Shown here piece after piece: positions 53,397-62,239 of a stretch of DNA of 64,000 nt (position 1 is the stretch's first letter; each line of letters opens with the position of its first letter). The stretch is taken from contig CANHDJ010000001.1 of the NCBI GenBank assembly GCA_947459425.1, positions 82,103-146,102 of the forward strand, read 5' to 3'. The translations under genes and the position numbers were made by a program. Under the pieces are notes generated by a model, which saw only the letters and a list, made by a program, of their open reading frames with translations, was not told where the DNA came from and ran no database searches. The DNA comes from Ignavibacteria bacterium. Lineage in GTDB: Bacteria; Bacteroidota; Ignavibacteria; Kapaibacteriales; UBA4661.

Positions 53397-54983
53397 TTAA
53401 CGTGGTATCAAAACGCGGAATACCGGCGATATCATAAAGTATGCTTGCTGCTCATATGGACGAACCTCTCTTAAAACATGAGCGTATTTTGCTTCCACGT
53501 AAAGCCAGTTGCCGAAAATTGGCAGATACGCAGTACCTAAGAGAATTTGATTGGAGTATTGAAAGCTAAAACCAAAGGGGTATGACGTTTCATTACGGTA
53601 TTCAAATTTTATGAAGAGCCAATCAAGAACACTTTGCGGCCTGTAATTGATAAGCCCGCGTCCGTCACGACTAAGAGGACCCACGCTACTAGGTGTTGCA
53701 AAATATACTGGACCAAATTGCCCGCCAGTTTGTACCAGTGCAGTCTCCGTAACTTCTGAATAATTGATACCAGCATCAACACGGAAGATATTGTCTGGTG
53801 GGTTTTCTGCTCCTTCTACCTCTAACCACCACGTATAGAAGAGGGTTGCCTGAGCAACCGTTCTTAAAAGAGGGGTAATTGTCTGAACATCTATGCCGCT
53901 AGCTTTGCGCTGAGTAATAAACTGGGGCTGCTCACCAAAGCGTGGATGTGACGAAAGAAGTTGGAGACGTTCATTAGAAGGAATCCTGTTATCGCTGTCG
54001 AAATTCACCCGTGAGAAACTCAAAGGTTCAGCCAGTGGGACAGATTGGTTGATGCTCTGAATAGGCTGCTCAAGATTGATTCTTGCGCCTATAACGCTCG
54101 TTTTATTATCCTCACCCAAAGGCAACACACCTTCAAAACTTACGGCAATTTTGGGTTCAGGTCCCATATTCAGCCGACGCTTACCCAAAAAGTCAATAAA
54201 ACGTGGGTTCTGATTGCCCGCATCATCATTAAGACGATAGACAACGCCACCGCTTAATTTCAGAAGGTTAGGAACAACACGACGGGTGTTATTGTCGTAG
54301 TTATCAATAAGTGGGCGCATTGCGGTAATTTTTGCTTCACCGGCATACCAGAAATGATACCCCATGTTATCATTTCCAATGGTGTTATGAATCCACCAAT
54401 TTGTCGAACCAACGCGGAGCATCTGATCAAAGACGGAAAGCGAATAATATTGACGACCGCCGGTAGGCATACGGAAGTTATTCTCGCCGACACCAACTTT
54501 CTTCTCAATTTCATTAGTAACTTTTCCGCCGACATTTGAGACAGCAACAAAATCATGGCAATACTTCTCTTCACCTTCCGCGCCAACAGGCTCTGCAATA
54601 AGGTCTTTGACACCTTGAAGCATAAGCTCGTCAATTTCTTTTTTCACGATAATCGCACTACCGCATTTAATTTGGTAGAGTTCATATTTACCATTTTTTT
54701 TCGGTTCACCCCAGATTGATATTTTTGCCAAATCGGGTCCTGGCTCTCGTCCAGCCGTCTTAAACTGCTGTTGGATAATTTTTTGAACTTGTGCCTCGCA
54801 GACTGTCCAGCGGCTAAGAAACGGTAAAGCCCTGTCATCAATGTTCTTAAAAGCATTGGGAATACCGCCAGGATTAGTAGTGTCTGGAGTTGCAGGTGCA
54901 GCCGACGAGCCTTGTCCAAAAAGAGGAGATATACTCGACACGACAAGCACACAGGCGCTGAGAACCAGAGAGTATCGTTTCAT
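53397..54983 (-). CDS. Envelope protein of unknown family: periplasmic domain plus putative C-terminal barrel
   Basis: I do not recognise this 528-residue protein. It has a signal peptide (LVLSACVLVVSSISPLFGQ), a Cys-containing alpha/beta domain (about 45-150, with three Cys in WTVCEAQ, IKCGSA and KYCHDF), and a long beta-rich region of alternating aromatic residues (from about 175). It ends YFMISPVFRVLIPR, as expected for an outer-membrane barrel. It is third in the codirectional envelope set, between the 581-residue protein, which has a similar architecture, and the VWA-OmpA gene. Confidence 0.72.
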   Translation of the reverse strand: MKRYSLVLSACVLVVSSISPLFGQGSSAAPATPDTTNPGGIPNAFKNIDDRALPFLSRWTVCEAQVQKIIQQQFKTAGREPGPDLAKISIWGEPKKNGKYELYQIKCGSAIIVKKEIDELMLQGVKDLIAEPVGAEGEEKYCHDFVAVSNVGGKVTNEIEKKVGVGENNFRMPTGGRQYYSLSVFDQMLRVGSTNWWIHNTIGNDNMGYHFWYAGEAKITAMRPLIDNYDNNTRRVVPNLLKLSGGVVYRLNDDAGNQNPRFIDFLGKRRLNMGPEPKIAVSFEGVLPLGEDNKTSVIGARINLEQPIQSINQSVPLAEPLSFSRVNFDSDNRIPSNERLQLLSSHPRFGEQPQFITQRKASGIDVQTITPLLRTVAQATLFYTWWLEVEGAENPPDNIFRVDAGINYSEVTETALVQTGGQFGPVYFATPSSVGPLSRDGRGLINYRPQSVLDWLFIKFEYRNETSYPFGFSFQYSNQILLGTAYLPIFGNWLYVEAKYAHVLREVRPYEQQAYFMISPVFRVLIPR

Positions 54984-55182
54984 AGTGCTTACGCTGAAAA
55001 TCGTAAAGTAAAGAATGTTCTAACAGTTAGAAAAAACCAATATGTCAGATTTTTGTGATATAACATTGCCGGAAATAGCAACGAGAAGAAGACAGAAAAA
55101 GAGCATCACTTTTTATGCCATTGTAAGAGGACGATAAACATCTTTGACGAAATGAACAGTAACTGCCGATATTGATAGACTA

Positions 55183-56928
55183 TTACGGTCCCCATCGGAA
55201 GATAAAGCGCAAGGAAGGAAGTGCTACCAAAGAAGACTCCCATTCGTATGGAGCGCGTGCGATTGGCAAAAATATACGTCCATCAAGACGAATAGCAGTT
55301 AAAAAGCCCGTATCGCTAATAGGCACTTGTATCCATCCCATACCCGAACCTGCTCCATCAAAGTATTGAAGATATGCGCCAAATGGTACGGAAAGTCCAT
55401 ACGACATATACTCAATACGAAAGAATGGGTTAAATATCAATTTTGAAGTTCTATCTGTGCCAGGAACGAAATCGGCACCCAATGACTGCGGAACCCACTG
55501 CTCCATTTGATAGCCAGCAGCACCAATTTTAAAGCGGAGATTGTATCCTAAATTTTCCTTGTCAGGATCGTTAATGCCGATAGAAAAAGTGTAATTGACC
55601 AAAGCGTGCCAGCGCATCAGAAAACTTTTACGAAGGCGCATCTCATCGGGAATACCAGTTTCTAACGGATTAACAAATGGACCTCTGTCATTATAGCGAA
55701 TCCCATTACCAAGCATAAAAGAGCCAGAGGCATTGAATACACCACTTCTCTCAATTAACTTAAAGGGAAAGTCAAAATTAAAATTCAGTCCAACGCTATT
55801 GGTTAGGGTCGTAAATCGGCTTGGCAATGTTAAAATAGGAAGAATATTCGGTGCCCAAAGCGCTGTGGGCAAAATAACCCCAAGTTTATTGGCATCCCAA
55901 AGCGCATTGATAGCGACGCGCTCACTCCAAAGGGAAGGATAACCAATATCATCATTCCCGAACCGCATCTCTACGCCATATTGAGGAAGATTTGTTGGTT
56001 CGCCTTGTACATCGGCAGGATTTTGATAATGCCGCCAGCTAATCAAATCAGCTGCACCAATAACAATTTCATCGCTGAATGTTTTATCACCTTCAATAGC
56101 TTTATGCGGCTCACCTTCGGTGATCATAAGATATTCATTAACCTTATCTTCGCCAATCATCTTGGTAACGACTTCTTTATTGATCTTCATGGCAACACTC
56201 TGCGTGGGGCGAATAGCGGAGGTTTTTTCAGCAGGATTCTGCTTAATCATTCCTTTGAGATATTCGTACATATTTTCTGCGCCCGTGCCTTCGATTGACC
56301 CTTTGACAGCAATCATAGACCCTGTGGAATCATCCTTCTCAAATTCCTTAGTTTTGAATTGGCGCAAATCATTTGCATCAAGGACAGCACTAGCAATTGG
56401 TCCGTTCAGAGCATTTTTCAAAAAGTCTGGGTCGGCAGCCTGCTGTTGAGTAGGTGCCTGAATCCCCATAACACCGAGAATGACCGGATCATTGCCGTCG
56501 GTATAGCGCTCACACAAGACATAGACTTTACCAATACGAATAAGACCAGCCAATGCCGTATAATAATTTTTCACTGTCTCGCAATCCGCCGGGCTACCGC
56601 CTTCATCAATCATTGTTTGCGGTACGGGTTGTTTCTTTTGAACCCGCTTTTTAATATCATCGGTATTAGTACACTCTTGCTCCGCTGTCTCTAATGCTGG
56701 TGTTCGAGGATAGCCTGGCGTAATAGACTCGCTCAAACGCTTCACGGCTGAGGCATCCGCCTCATACAGTGAAATGTTTGAATATTTGTAATAATCCATC
56801 TTCCGCAAGAATGCTTTGGTTAATTCTTGTGATTGTAGCTGGCTACCACAAGCTATGAGTATCACCAGAAACGCAGCAGCACACGAGTACAACGATATGT
56901 AACGACGATGAAAGGCATTTGTATGCAT
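55183..56928 (-). CDS. Envelope protein of unknown family: N-terminal periplasmic domain plus putative barrel
   Basis: I do not recognise this 581-residue protein. The N-terminal signal (AAAFLVILIACGSQLQSQ) contains an IAC-G that could be a lipobox, so it may be a lipoprotein or a normally cleaved export signal. A domain of about 270 residues follows (LYEADASAVKRLSESITPGY, then a Cys-containing section with ECTNTDD, ADCETVK and VLCERY). A C-terminal beta-rich part (about 300-581) ends in SLRFIFRWGP. It lies between the membrane-anchored 806-residue protein and the 528-residue protein and shares the latter's layout. Confidence 0.72.
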   Translation of the reverse strand: MHTNAFHRRYISLYSCAAAFLVILIACGSQLQSQELTKAFLRKMDYYKYSNISLYEADASAVKRLSESITPGYPRTPALETAEQECTNTDDIKKRVQKKQPVPQTMIDEGGSPADCETVKNYYTALAGLIRIGKVYVLCERYTDGNDPVILGVMGIQAPTQQQAADPDFLKNALNGPIASAVLDANDLRQFKTKEFEKDDSTGSMIAVKGSIEGTGAENMYEYLKGMIKQNPAEKTSAIRPTQSVAMKINKEVVTKMIGEDKVNEYLMITEGEPHKAIEGDKTFSDEIVIGAADLISWRHYQNPADVQGEPTNLPQYGVEMRFGNDDIGYPSLWSERVAINALWDANKLGVILPTALWAPNILPILTLPSRFTTLTNSVGLNFNFDFPFKLIERSGVFNASGSFMLGNGIRYNDRGPFVNPLETGIPDEMRLRKSFLMRWHALVNYTFSIGINDPDKENLGYNLRFKIGAAGYQMEQWVPQSLGADFVPGTDRTSKLIFNPFFRIEYMSYGLSVPFGAYLQYFDGAGSGMGWIQVPISDTGFLTAIRLDGRIFLPIARAPYEWESSLVALPSLRFIFRWGP

Positions 56929-57024
56929 GATCTATCCTGCCAGAAAAATGTTCAAAGGAAAATGATATGCGAGATATATTTAATTTGCGACGAGACAAAT
57001 AACGATTAGTGAAAGCCTTGAAAT

Positions 57025-59445
57025 TTACTGATAAGGGATATTAACACTAATCACACATGGCGGACTCGTCGAAGTCGCCGATGCACCTGCTTTGCGATTA
57101 ACAATCTTTGCTCCAACTTTAACAGCAATAGTGCCTCGAAGAATACGGCTTTCTGCTGGCGGTTTTGGTGGAAGATCTTTCACCTGAACTGTCACAGGAA
57201 AAGCACCTGAACTTGCATCAAACGACCCGACAATCACACCGAATGTAGTCGCAGTTGCCGTCCAAGTTGATGTTGCGTCTGGCTCGTCACCATTGTATAT
57301 TCTTAGCTGTGTATCAGGGCTATTATAGTCAATTTCAGCATCGCCAGTTGGCTCAACATCGCCAAGTGTAGCTTTCACGCTCTTACTGGCAGCAATATCC
57401 TTATTATCTGCATCAAGTGGAACTTCAAAATCTACGCCAATACCTTTAATGACGACCTGAAAATTATTCGGTTGAACTGGTTTCTTTCCCGATGCCTTCC
57501 TGCCACCCTTGGCTTCGACAGCACCACTCGACTTTAGCTCAGTAATAGCATTTGAGCAAGAAATTTCAGGCGGAGTCTGTTCAGGGGTTGCCTCTCGTGT
57601 AAAGAGTGGAACGCGCTCTCCTGTCGGTGGATAGACCCAGACAATATCTGTTTTCACTTTTTTCGCTCCAGCAGGAATGTTGGGACCTACCCATGATTCC
57701 GAATAAGCATTATCTTGATTTTTCTTTTCATTACCAAGTTGATAATCAATTTTGAATTGCTGCAACGGCAATTCCGCCTCGGCTAACAAGCGACTTCTCA
57801 ATGCTAGTCGCTTCCCATAATAATACTTTGCACCAGCAAGACCTTTCATACTCTTCGGATCAAGACTGCTTGGCAATACTTTCAAATCCGTCGAAGCTGT
57901 ATCGGTCTTACCTCCACCACTATAGCTTAGTTTGATATTATACAAGCCTGCGGGAATTGGGCTTTCAAAAACAAGCCTATACCGACGCTTTTTGTTATTC
58001 GCTTGCGGATCAGCTGGTGCGCCGCTCGTAGCAGCTTCATCCAACTCTATCTTATATTTACCCGCAAGGGATGGTGTACCCTTAATATCCACAGTAGGAT
58101 TGCCTGGCTTAAAGTATGCTCCAGGCGTTAAGGCAAATGTGACGATGGTTTTCTGAAGTTTATCGAAAATAATAATTTTCGGGTCAAGCTCGCTGATACT
58201 TGGCGCTGGCTGCTGCTGTTCGGGCTTACGAACCTGAACGTCAATGTCCATGGTACCGCTATTCTGGTCAAGGAATGACGAAAAACCTGGCGTTATCAGT
58301 TTAACAATATAATCGTACAATGTAATCTTGTTAAGGATTTCCTCGTTATCCTTATTGTTTTCTCGACCAAGTTTTATTGCCTGATTAAACTCTTCTACTG
58401 CCTTGAAACGCACGTTAAAATCGCCTTCACCATCGTACCACTTATCACGAAGTTCGACTTTACCATCAAGCTCCTTCTGTAATTCACGCATTACCGAACG
58501 CAATGCCCTGACCTTCAATTTAACAACACCAACATTTACTTGGTCTTCATCACTAATGTCTTTTAAACCACCCTCAAAATCCACGCCAAGAATTTTATTG
58601 GTGCTAGAAAAGAAGCGCAACTTATACCAACCATCTTTACGTTCATCACCCGGATCAAAATTTACAGTAAAGGTACGCGAGATTACTTTTCCATTATTGG
58701 CAATATCCTTTTCTGACTTGGTACTATCATAGAAGAATATAGTATCTCTTGCTTGTGTAGATTTATCAACAGGAACAGCATTGTTGACAAGATTATACAA
58801 CGGCTTTCGCCAGCCGCCTTCAGCTTTGTTATATTCGTATGTTTCAGCAACATTCAGTTTTAACTGGCGATTATCAAGCAATGTCCAGTTAAAATTCCGC
58901 CCTGCTTGTGCGTCATTGTATGACGCAACGTCTCCCGTTTTAAATTCACGTAGTCGTTTGCTATTGTAGGTACTATCGGGCAAGCGTGGAGCATTTTCTT
59001 GAGTTTCGCCTTTGGGGGTTTCTGTAAAAAACAACTGATAGGTCAATTCTTGCACATTTGCCAATTTAGTAAAGGTATAGTCTTTCAACCCATCAGCCGC
59101 TGCCTCACCACCGCCTTCTCCGCCTGGCTTTGCTTCGCTAATATCCGTTACCCCAACCTTGACACTATACGTCTTTTGACGCTTAATTCGCTGGTCTTTG
59201 GGCAAAGACTCTACGGTAGCCTTGTCCTGTATAATAATCAAATCATTCGGGGCAACATTCATATTGAAGTTACCCGAACCGCTTTGTAATTGTGAAAGGA
59301 TATTCTGCACAATCTTCATAGACTCTTTCGTCTTTTTGTGCAGACCTTCTTCAGCTTCATCGCGTTCAACGATAATGATGAGAAGTTCCAAGATTACGGC
59401 GAGATACAACACAAAATATACCTTGCCAGCACTGCCTTTCGACAT
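57025..59445 (-). CDS. Large periplasmic protein with single N-terminal membrane helix containing a Glu (GldM/MotB/ExbD-like topology)
   Basis: The 806-residue protein starts MSKGSAGKVYFVLYLAVILE; the membrane helix spans about 9-26 with E20 in its middle, then RDEAEE. After the helix comes a short helical linker (EGLHKKTKESMKIVQNILSQL), then several beta-sandwich-like periplasmic domains with Pro/Lys-rich spacers, ending VISVNIPYQ. One helix with a buried carboxylate followed by a big periplasmic part is the layout of proton-driven MotB, ExbD and GldM/PorM proteins. Sequence similarity to GldM is not clear by eye, and it is longer than usual GldM. No MotA/ExbB/GldL partner is in the window. 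The ATG at 59445 puts the helix at the N-terminus. Confidence 0.7.
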   Translation of the reverse strand: MSKGSAGKVYFVLYLAVILELLIIIVERDEAEEGLHKKTKESMKIVQNILSQLQSGSGNFNMNVAPNDLIIIQDKATVESLPKDQRIKRQKTYSVKVGVTDISEAKPGGEGGGEAAADGLKDYTFTKLANVQELTYQLFFTETPKGETQENAPRLPDSTYNSKRLREFKTGDVASYNDAQAGRNFNWTLLDNRQLKLNVAETYEYNKAEGGWRKPLYNLVNNAVPVDKSTQARDTIFFYDSTKSEKDIANNGKVISRTFTVNFDPGDERKDGWYKLRFFSSTNKILGVDFEGGLKDISDEDQVNVGVVKLKVRALRSVMRELQKELDGKVELRDKWYDGEGDFNVRFKAVEEFNQAIKLGRENNKDNEEILNKITLYDYIVKLITPGFSSFLDQNSGTMDIDVQVRKPEQQQPAPSISELDPKIIIFDKLQKTIVTFALTPGAYFKPGNPTVDIKGTPSLAGKYKIELDEAATSGAPADPQANNKKRRYRLVFESPIPAGLYNIKLSYSGGGKTDTASTDLKVLPSSLDPKSMKGLAGAKYYYGKRLALRSRLLAEAELPLQQFKIDYQLGNEKKNQDNAYSESWVGPNIPAGAKKVKTDIVWVYPPTGERVPLFTREATPEQTPPEISCSNAITELKSSGAVEAKGGRKASGKKPVQPNNFQVVIKGIGVDFEVPLDADNKDIAASKSVKATLGDVEPTGDAEIDYNSPDTQLRIYNGDEPDATSTWTATATTFGVIVGSFDASSGAFPVTVQVKDLPPKPPAESRILRGTIAVKVGAKIVNRKAGASATSTSPPCVISVNIPYQ

Positions 59446-59636
59446 AAACTTCGACCAATAAGAGTTCTGAAAATTGTGAGTTTCGGAAGAGATGCAAAGC
59501 GCTTGTTTGCTTGCCCCACTACCAATATGCAAAAATCATAATACAAAACAAAAAATTTGTCATTTTCCACAAAAAGGGGAAAATTTTCTCGGAAGCCGAT
59601 AAAATCACGATACTCATTCGCTCTTAAACAGGCGAA

Positions 59637-59669
59637 AAAGCCTTACCTTTTTGTCAAAGGTAAGGCTTT
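59637..59669 (-). terminator. Terminator between LRR gene and membrane-anchored gene
   Basis: AAAGCCTTACCTTT pairs with AAAGGTAAGGCTTT over 14 bp with a TTGTC loop. On the minus strand it runs into a T-stretch, ending the LRR transcript about 30 nt after its stop. Confidence 0.9.
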
Positions 59670-59698
59670 CGAGTGAATTGTCCATAGAATTTTTTTAG

Positions 59699-60805
59699 CT
59701 ATTTCTTAGTATCAGCATCAACAGATGCTTTGCGTGGTAGTTTTCGTAGTTTTGCTCTAAATTCTGCATCATCTTTTATTGGGTTGTCCGTTACTTTCAG
59801 TTTTTTCAACTTCTCCCATTTGTCGATTGTCGCTGGAATAGTTGTGAGTCGATTGCTACTAATATTGACTCGCTCGATATTCCGAAGATTCCCAACTTCG
59901 TCTGGCAACTCTTTGAGCAAATTAAACCCCAAATCTAATTCTGTCAGTGCGGTGCAACCACCAAGCTCACTTGGAATTTTCAACAAGCTATTCAAACGAC
60001 AATCAAGCATTTGCAACTGCTTGAGTTTACCAATCTCGGAAGGCAATTCTTTCAACTGGTTATTACTAATATCAATCTGCTCTAAAGCGGGCAGGTTCGT
60101 GATAAAGGTAGGAAACTCCGTGAGATTATTGTCATTGATATAGAGATGACGAAGCGATTTTATCTTTGCGATTGCCGAGGGAATGTATTTTAATCTATTT
60201 CCGCCCAACCCCACTGTTTCCAACTGTGTCAAACTATCAATTCCCACCCAAAGCATCTTCAGTTCCTCGCCTGGATCGGCATCCGGTGGAACTTCGCTGT
60301 CTTCCATTTGATTGTAGTTATTCAAATACAATTTTTTCAGATTCCGCAAATTCATCATTTCTCGCGGCAAACGCTTAATCTTGTTTTTATCTAAAACCAA
60401 GACTTGAAGGTTTGCCAATTTGCCAATCTCTGGCGGTAACGTTGTCAGTAAATTACGGTCAACAGCTAATTCTTGCAGATTCACAAGTTGTCCAATAGAG
60501 GCTGGAAGCGACGTGAGATTATTTTCATCCAAACGCAATTTATAGACTTTATCTGCACGGGGCAGAGCATCAAGCAGCGACGTATAGGTGGGCTGGATCA
60601 GTAATTGGGCTGAATCAAGCAGCGCTCCGGGCTTGAGTTCTGGCGCAACCTTAGCTTGATTCTTTGAAGATGCTTGTACCGAAACCGAGGCACTCGTTGC
60701 GGTGCTAGTAGCCTTACCCGCCTTACTTTTTTTCTGCGCAAATGCACCATTGCTTTGCATCAAGGTCAAGAGACAAACAGTAATCACAGCAAAATAGCGA
60801 TGCAT
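59699..60805 (-). CDS. Secreted leucine-rich-repeat protein
   Basis: The 368-residue protein has a signal peptide (to about 24, GAFAQ) and a Lys/Ser/Ala-rich linker (25-58). A run of about ten LRRs of the plant/bacterial 23-residue type follows (LRLDENNLTSLPASIGQLVN, then LQELAVDRNLLTTLPPEIGK, and so on, to LKKLKVTDNPIKDDAEF). One repeat is interrupted near 165 by an acidic insert (NQMEDSEVPPDADPGEEL). It has no T9SS domain, so it is probably periplasmic or outer-membrane associated. AGGAG at 60812-60816 supports the ATG at 60805. It is upstream of the envelope set but ends with its own terminator. Confidence 0.92.
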   Translation of the reverse strand: MHRYFAVITVCLLTLMQSNGAFAQKKSKAGKATSTATSASVSVQASSKNQAKVAPELKPGALLDSAQLLIQPTYTSLLDALPRADKVYKLRLDENNLTSLPASIGQLVNLQELAVDRNLLTTLPPEIGKLANLQVLVLDKNKIKRLPREMMNLRNLKKLYLNNYNQMEDSEVPPDADPGEELKMLWVGIDSLTQLETVGLGGNRLKYIPSAIAKIKSLRHLYINDNNLTEFPTFITNLPALEQIDISNNQLKELPSEIGKLKQLQMLDCRLNSLLKIPSELGGCTALTELDLGFNLLKELPDEVGNLRNIERVNISSNRLTTIPATIDKWEKLKKLKVTDNPIKDDAEFRAKLRKLPRKASVDADTKK

Positions 60806-61088
60806 GAAACACTCCTCTTTCTTCGCTCAAGAGTTTTGATGGAACAATGGTTATTGACAATATTGGTAGCAATATGCCACGAAGCCCTAAACTACACGTT
60901 TTTTGAAGAAAAGCAAATCAAAATTCTCACGTGCGAAACAATGATGGATAATTGCTTATTGGGCTTAACGCTGAAACAAAAATATTTTCTTTTTCCTGTA
61001 TATTTGATAGCAAACAACACAAAAAAGTTTAAGCAAACAACTTCCCAAACACCTGTTTTTATCGGGGTTTCTCTCCGTATTTTCATAA
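60806..61088. other. AT-rich intergenic region
   Basis: This holds the promoter of the LRR gene (minus strand) but no gene that I can support. Longer open frames here have odd composition and overlap the known genes on both sides. Confidence 0.45.
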
Positions 61089-61129
61089 AAAAGGCTGTAT
61101 TGTTTTTTGTCAAAACAATACAGCCTTTT
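61089..61129 (-). terminator. Terminator after the small Cys/Lys-rich gene
   Basis: AAAAGGCTGTATTGTTTT pairs with AAAACAATACAGCCTTTT over 18 bp with a TTGTC loop. On the minus strand the stem itself ends in a T-run. The loop is identical to that of the terminator at 59637. Confidence 0.9.
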
Positions 61130-61153
61130 ATTTTCAACATCGTCAATACTTGC

Positions 61154-61330
61154 TTACGATTTTTTGGTCTCAGCAGTTTTATCGGTTGACTTATCAGCTT
61201 TTTTCGACGTTTTTGCTGCTTTTGTTTTGCAGCAATCTTTGTCTTTGCAGTTATCGCCACCAGCATACACTGTACCGAAACTTAATGCTGCAACAGCAGC
61301 AATCGCAAGCAATGAACGAAGGTTTTTCAT
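61154..61330 (-). CDS. Tiny secreted Cys/Lys-rich protein
   Basis: The 58-residue precursor has a clear signal peptide (MKNLRSLLAIAAVAALSFGT, cleavage near VYAGG). The mature part of about 35 residues starts GGDNCKDKDCCKTKAAKTSK and is otherwise Lys/Thr/Ser/Asp. Three Cys close together could bind metal or form disulfides. GGAG at 61340-61343 lies 9 nt before the ATG, and the hairpin at 61089 ends the transcript, so it is probably expressed as a separate gene. I do not recognise a family. Confidence 0.75.
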   Translation of the reverse strand: MKNLRSLLAIAAVAALSFGTVYAGGDNCKDKDCCKTKAAKTSKKADKSTDKTAETKKS

Positions 61331-61427
61331 AGATTTTTTCTCCAGTTTCAAAAGTTAAACAAAAGGATTACGGAGCAAATATACGAACTTCTTGCAAATC
61401 TGTTACGTCTGTGCCAGAGAATATTGC

Positions 61428-61970
61428 CTACCGACGCGGTGCAAAAATCTGACAGATAAAGTACGTATTGCCTTTTTTCACCACACCAATACCTGTCACG
61501 GCGACTTCACCATTTTCGAGATTGTTTGCTTCGTCGTTTTTGTCTAACCACGTGCGCATTGCATCTAAGGCGGGGCTACCGCTCGTGGATTCAAAAATTG
61601 CGACGTTTCTCAACATCCCTTTTTGGCTGTCCCGTGCCTCAACATCGCGCTTGTTCGATGTTAATGTCAAATTAACGCTTGCTAAATTCGCTTGCAGATT
61701 GCCTTTTGCAATCATCTCACAATAGCGACGCGCCTCGGTGGAAAGCGAATCATTAAGCGTTAATTCTTGTGCATGAATAGATGAACGATGGCTGTTGACG
61801 CGCTCCAATACGCTTTGTTTCACATACTCTGGAAGCGTATATTTTGGTAATTCCACCGATTTGCTTTTCTGAATTTGTAGTGCAAGGCAGATGATAACAA
61901 TACCAATGATAATTCGCGGTAATGTAATGATGCTTTTGCTTTTATTCGACATTGTTGTTGTTCTTTTCAT
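61428..61970 (-). CDS. CAP/SCP-domain protein with N-terminal membrane anchor
   Basis: The 180-residue protein has a membrane helix near the N-terminus (LPRIIIGIVIICLALQIQ, about 17-34). A CAP-like domain follows: LERVNSHRSSIHAQELTLND, STEARRYCEMIAKG, a variable loop, and the closing strand VTGIGVVKKGNTYFICQIFA. Canonical CAP His residues are only partly visible, so it may be a degenerate member. It probably faces the periplasm. GGAG at 61978-61981 lies 7 nt before the ATG at 61970. Neighbours are separate units; the role is unknown. Confidence 0.75.
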   Translation of the reverse strand: MKRTTTMSNKSKSIITLPRIIIGIVIICLALQIQKSKSVELPKYTLPEYVKQSVLERVNSHRSSIHAQELTLNDSLSTEARRYCEMIAKGNLQANLASVNLTLTSNKRDVEARDSQKGMLRNVAIFESTSGSPALDAMRTWLDKNDEANNLENGEVAVTGIGVVKKGNTYFICQIFAPRR

Positions 61971-62066
61971 AACCAATCTCCAAATAATCTTTATTAGAAT
62001 ACTTCCCTTTGTTCAAATCTCGTGCCAAAGTGTTTTATCACGGTTTTATGCGGGTTTCAAGCGAAA

Positions 62067-62190
62067 AAGTGTCAAGTTTTCCTGACACTTTTCCTGATAA
62101 TGCCCAATTCACCTGACACTTTTCCACAAATGGGCGCTTGCAGTGTCTCATTATGCAAAATTGCAAAACGAGACACTCAAACACTAGTGT
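62067..62190. repeat. Spacer with repeated GTGTC/GACAC inverted and direct repeats
   Basis: Within about 125 bp there are AAGTGTCA (62067) paired with TGACACTT (62083), a second CTGACACTTTTCC copy (62113), GTGTCTC (62143) paired with GAGACAC (62170), and the palindrome ACACTAGTGT (62181-62190). These form at least two hairpins. It lies between the CAP gene start and the pseudouridine synthase end, so it may be a regulatory or repeat element. Confidence 0.6.
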
Positions 62191-62239
62191 CTTGGAGTGA
62201 GAAGTTTCTATGACCAGAAGTCACGGAAGGCAGAAGTAA

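Noticed and set aside
60674-61189. 171-codon plus-strand frame crossing from the LRR gene into the spacer
   Set aside because: It overlaps the LRR signal-peptide region and the terminator at 61089, and its composition is not protein-like.
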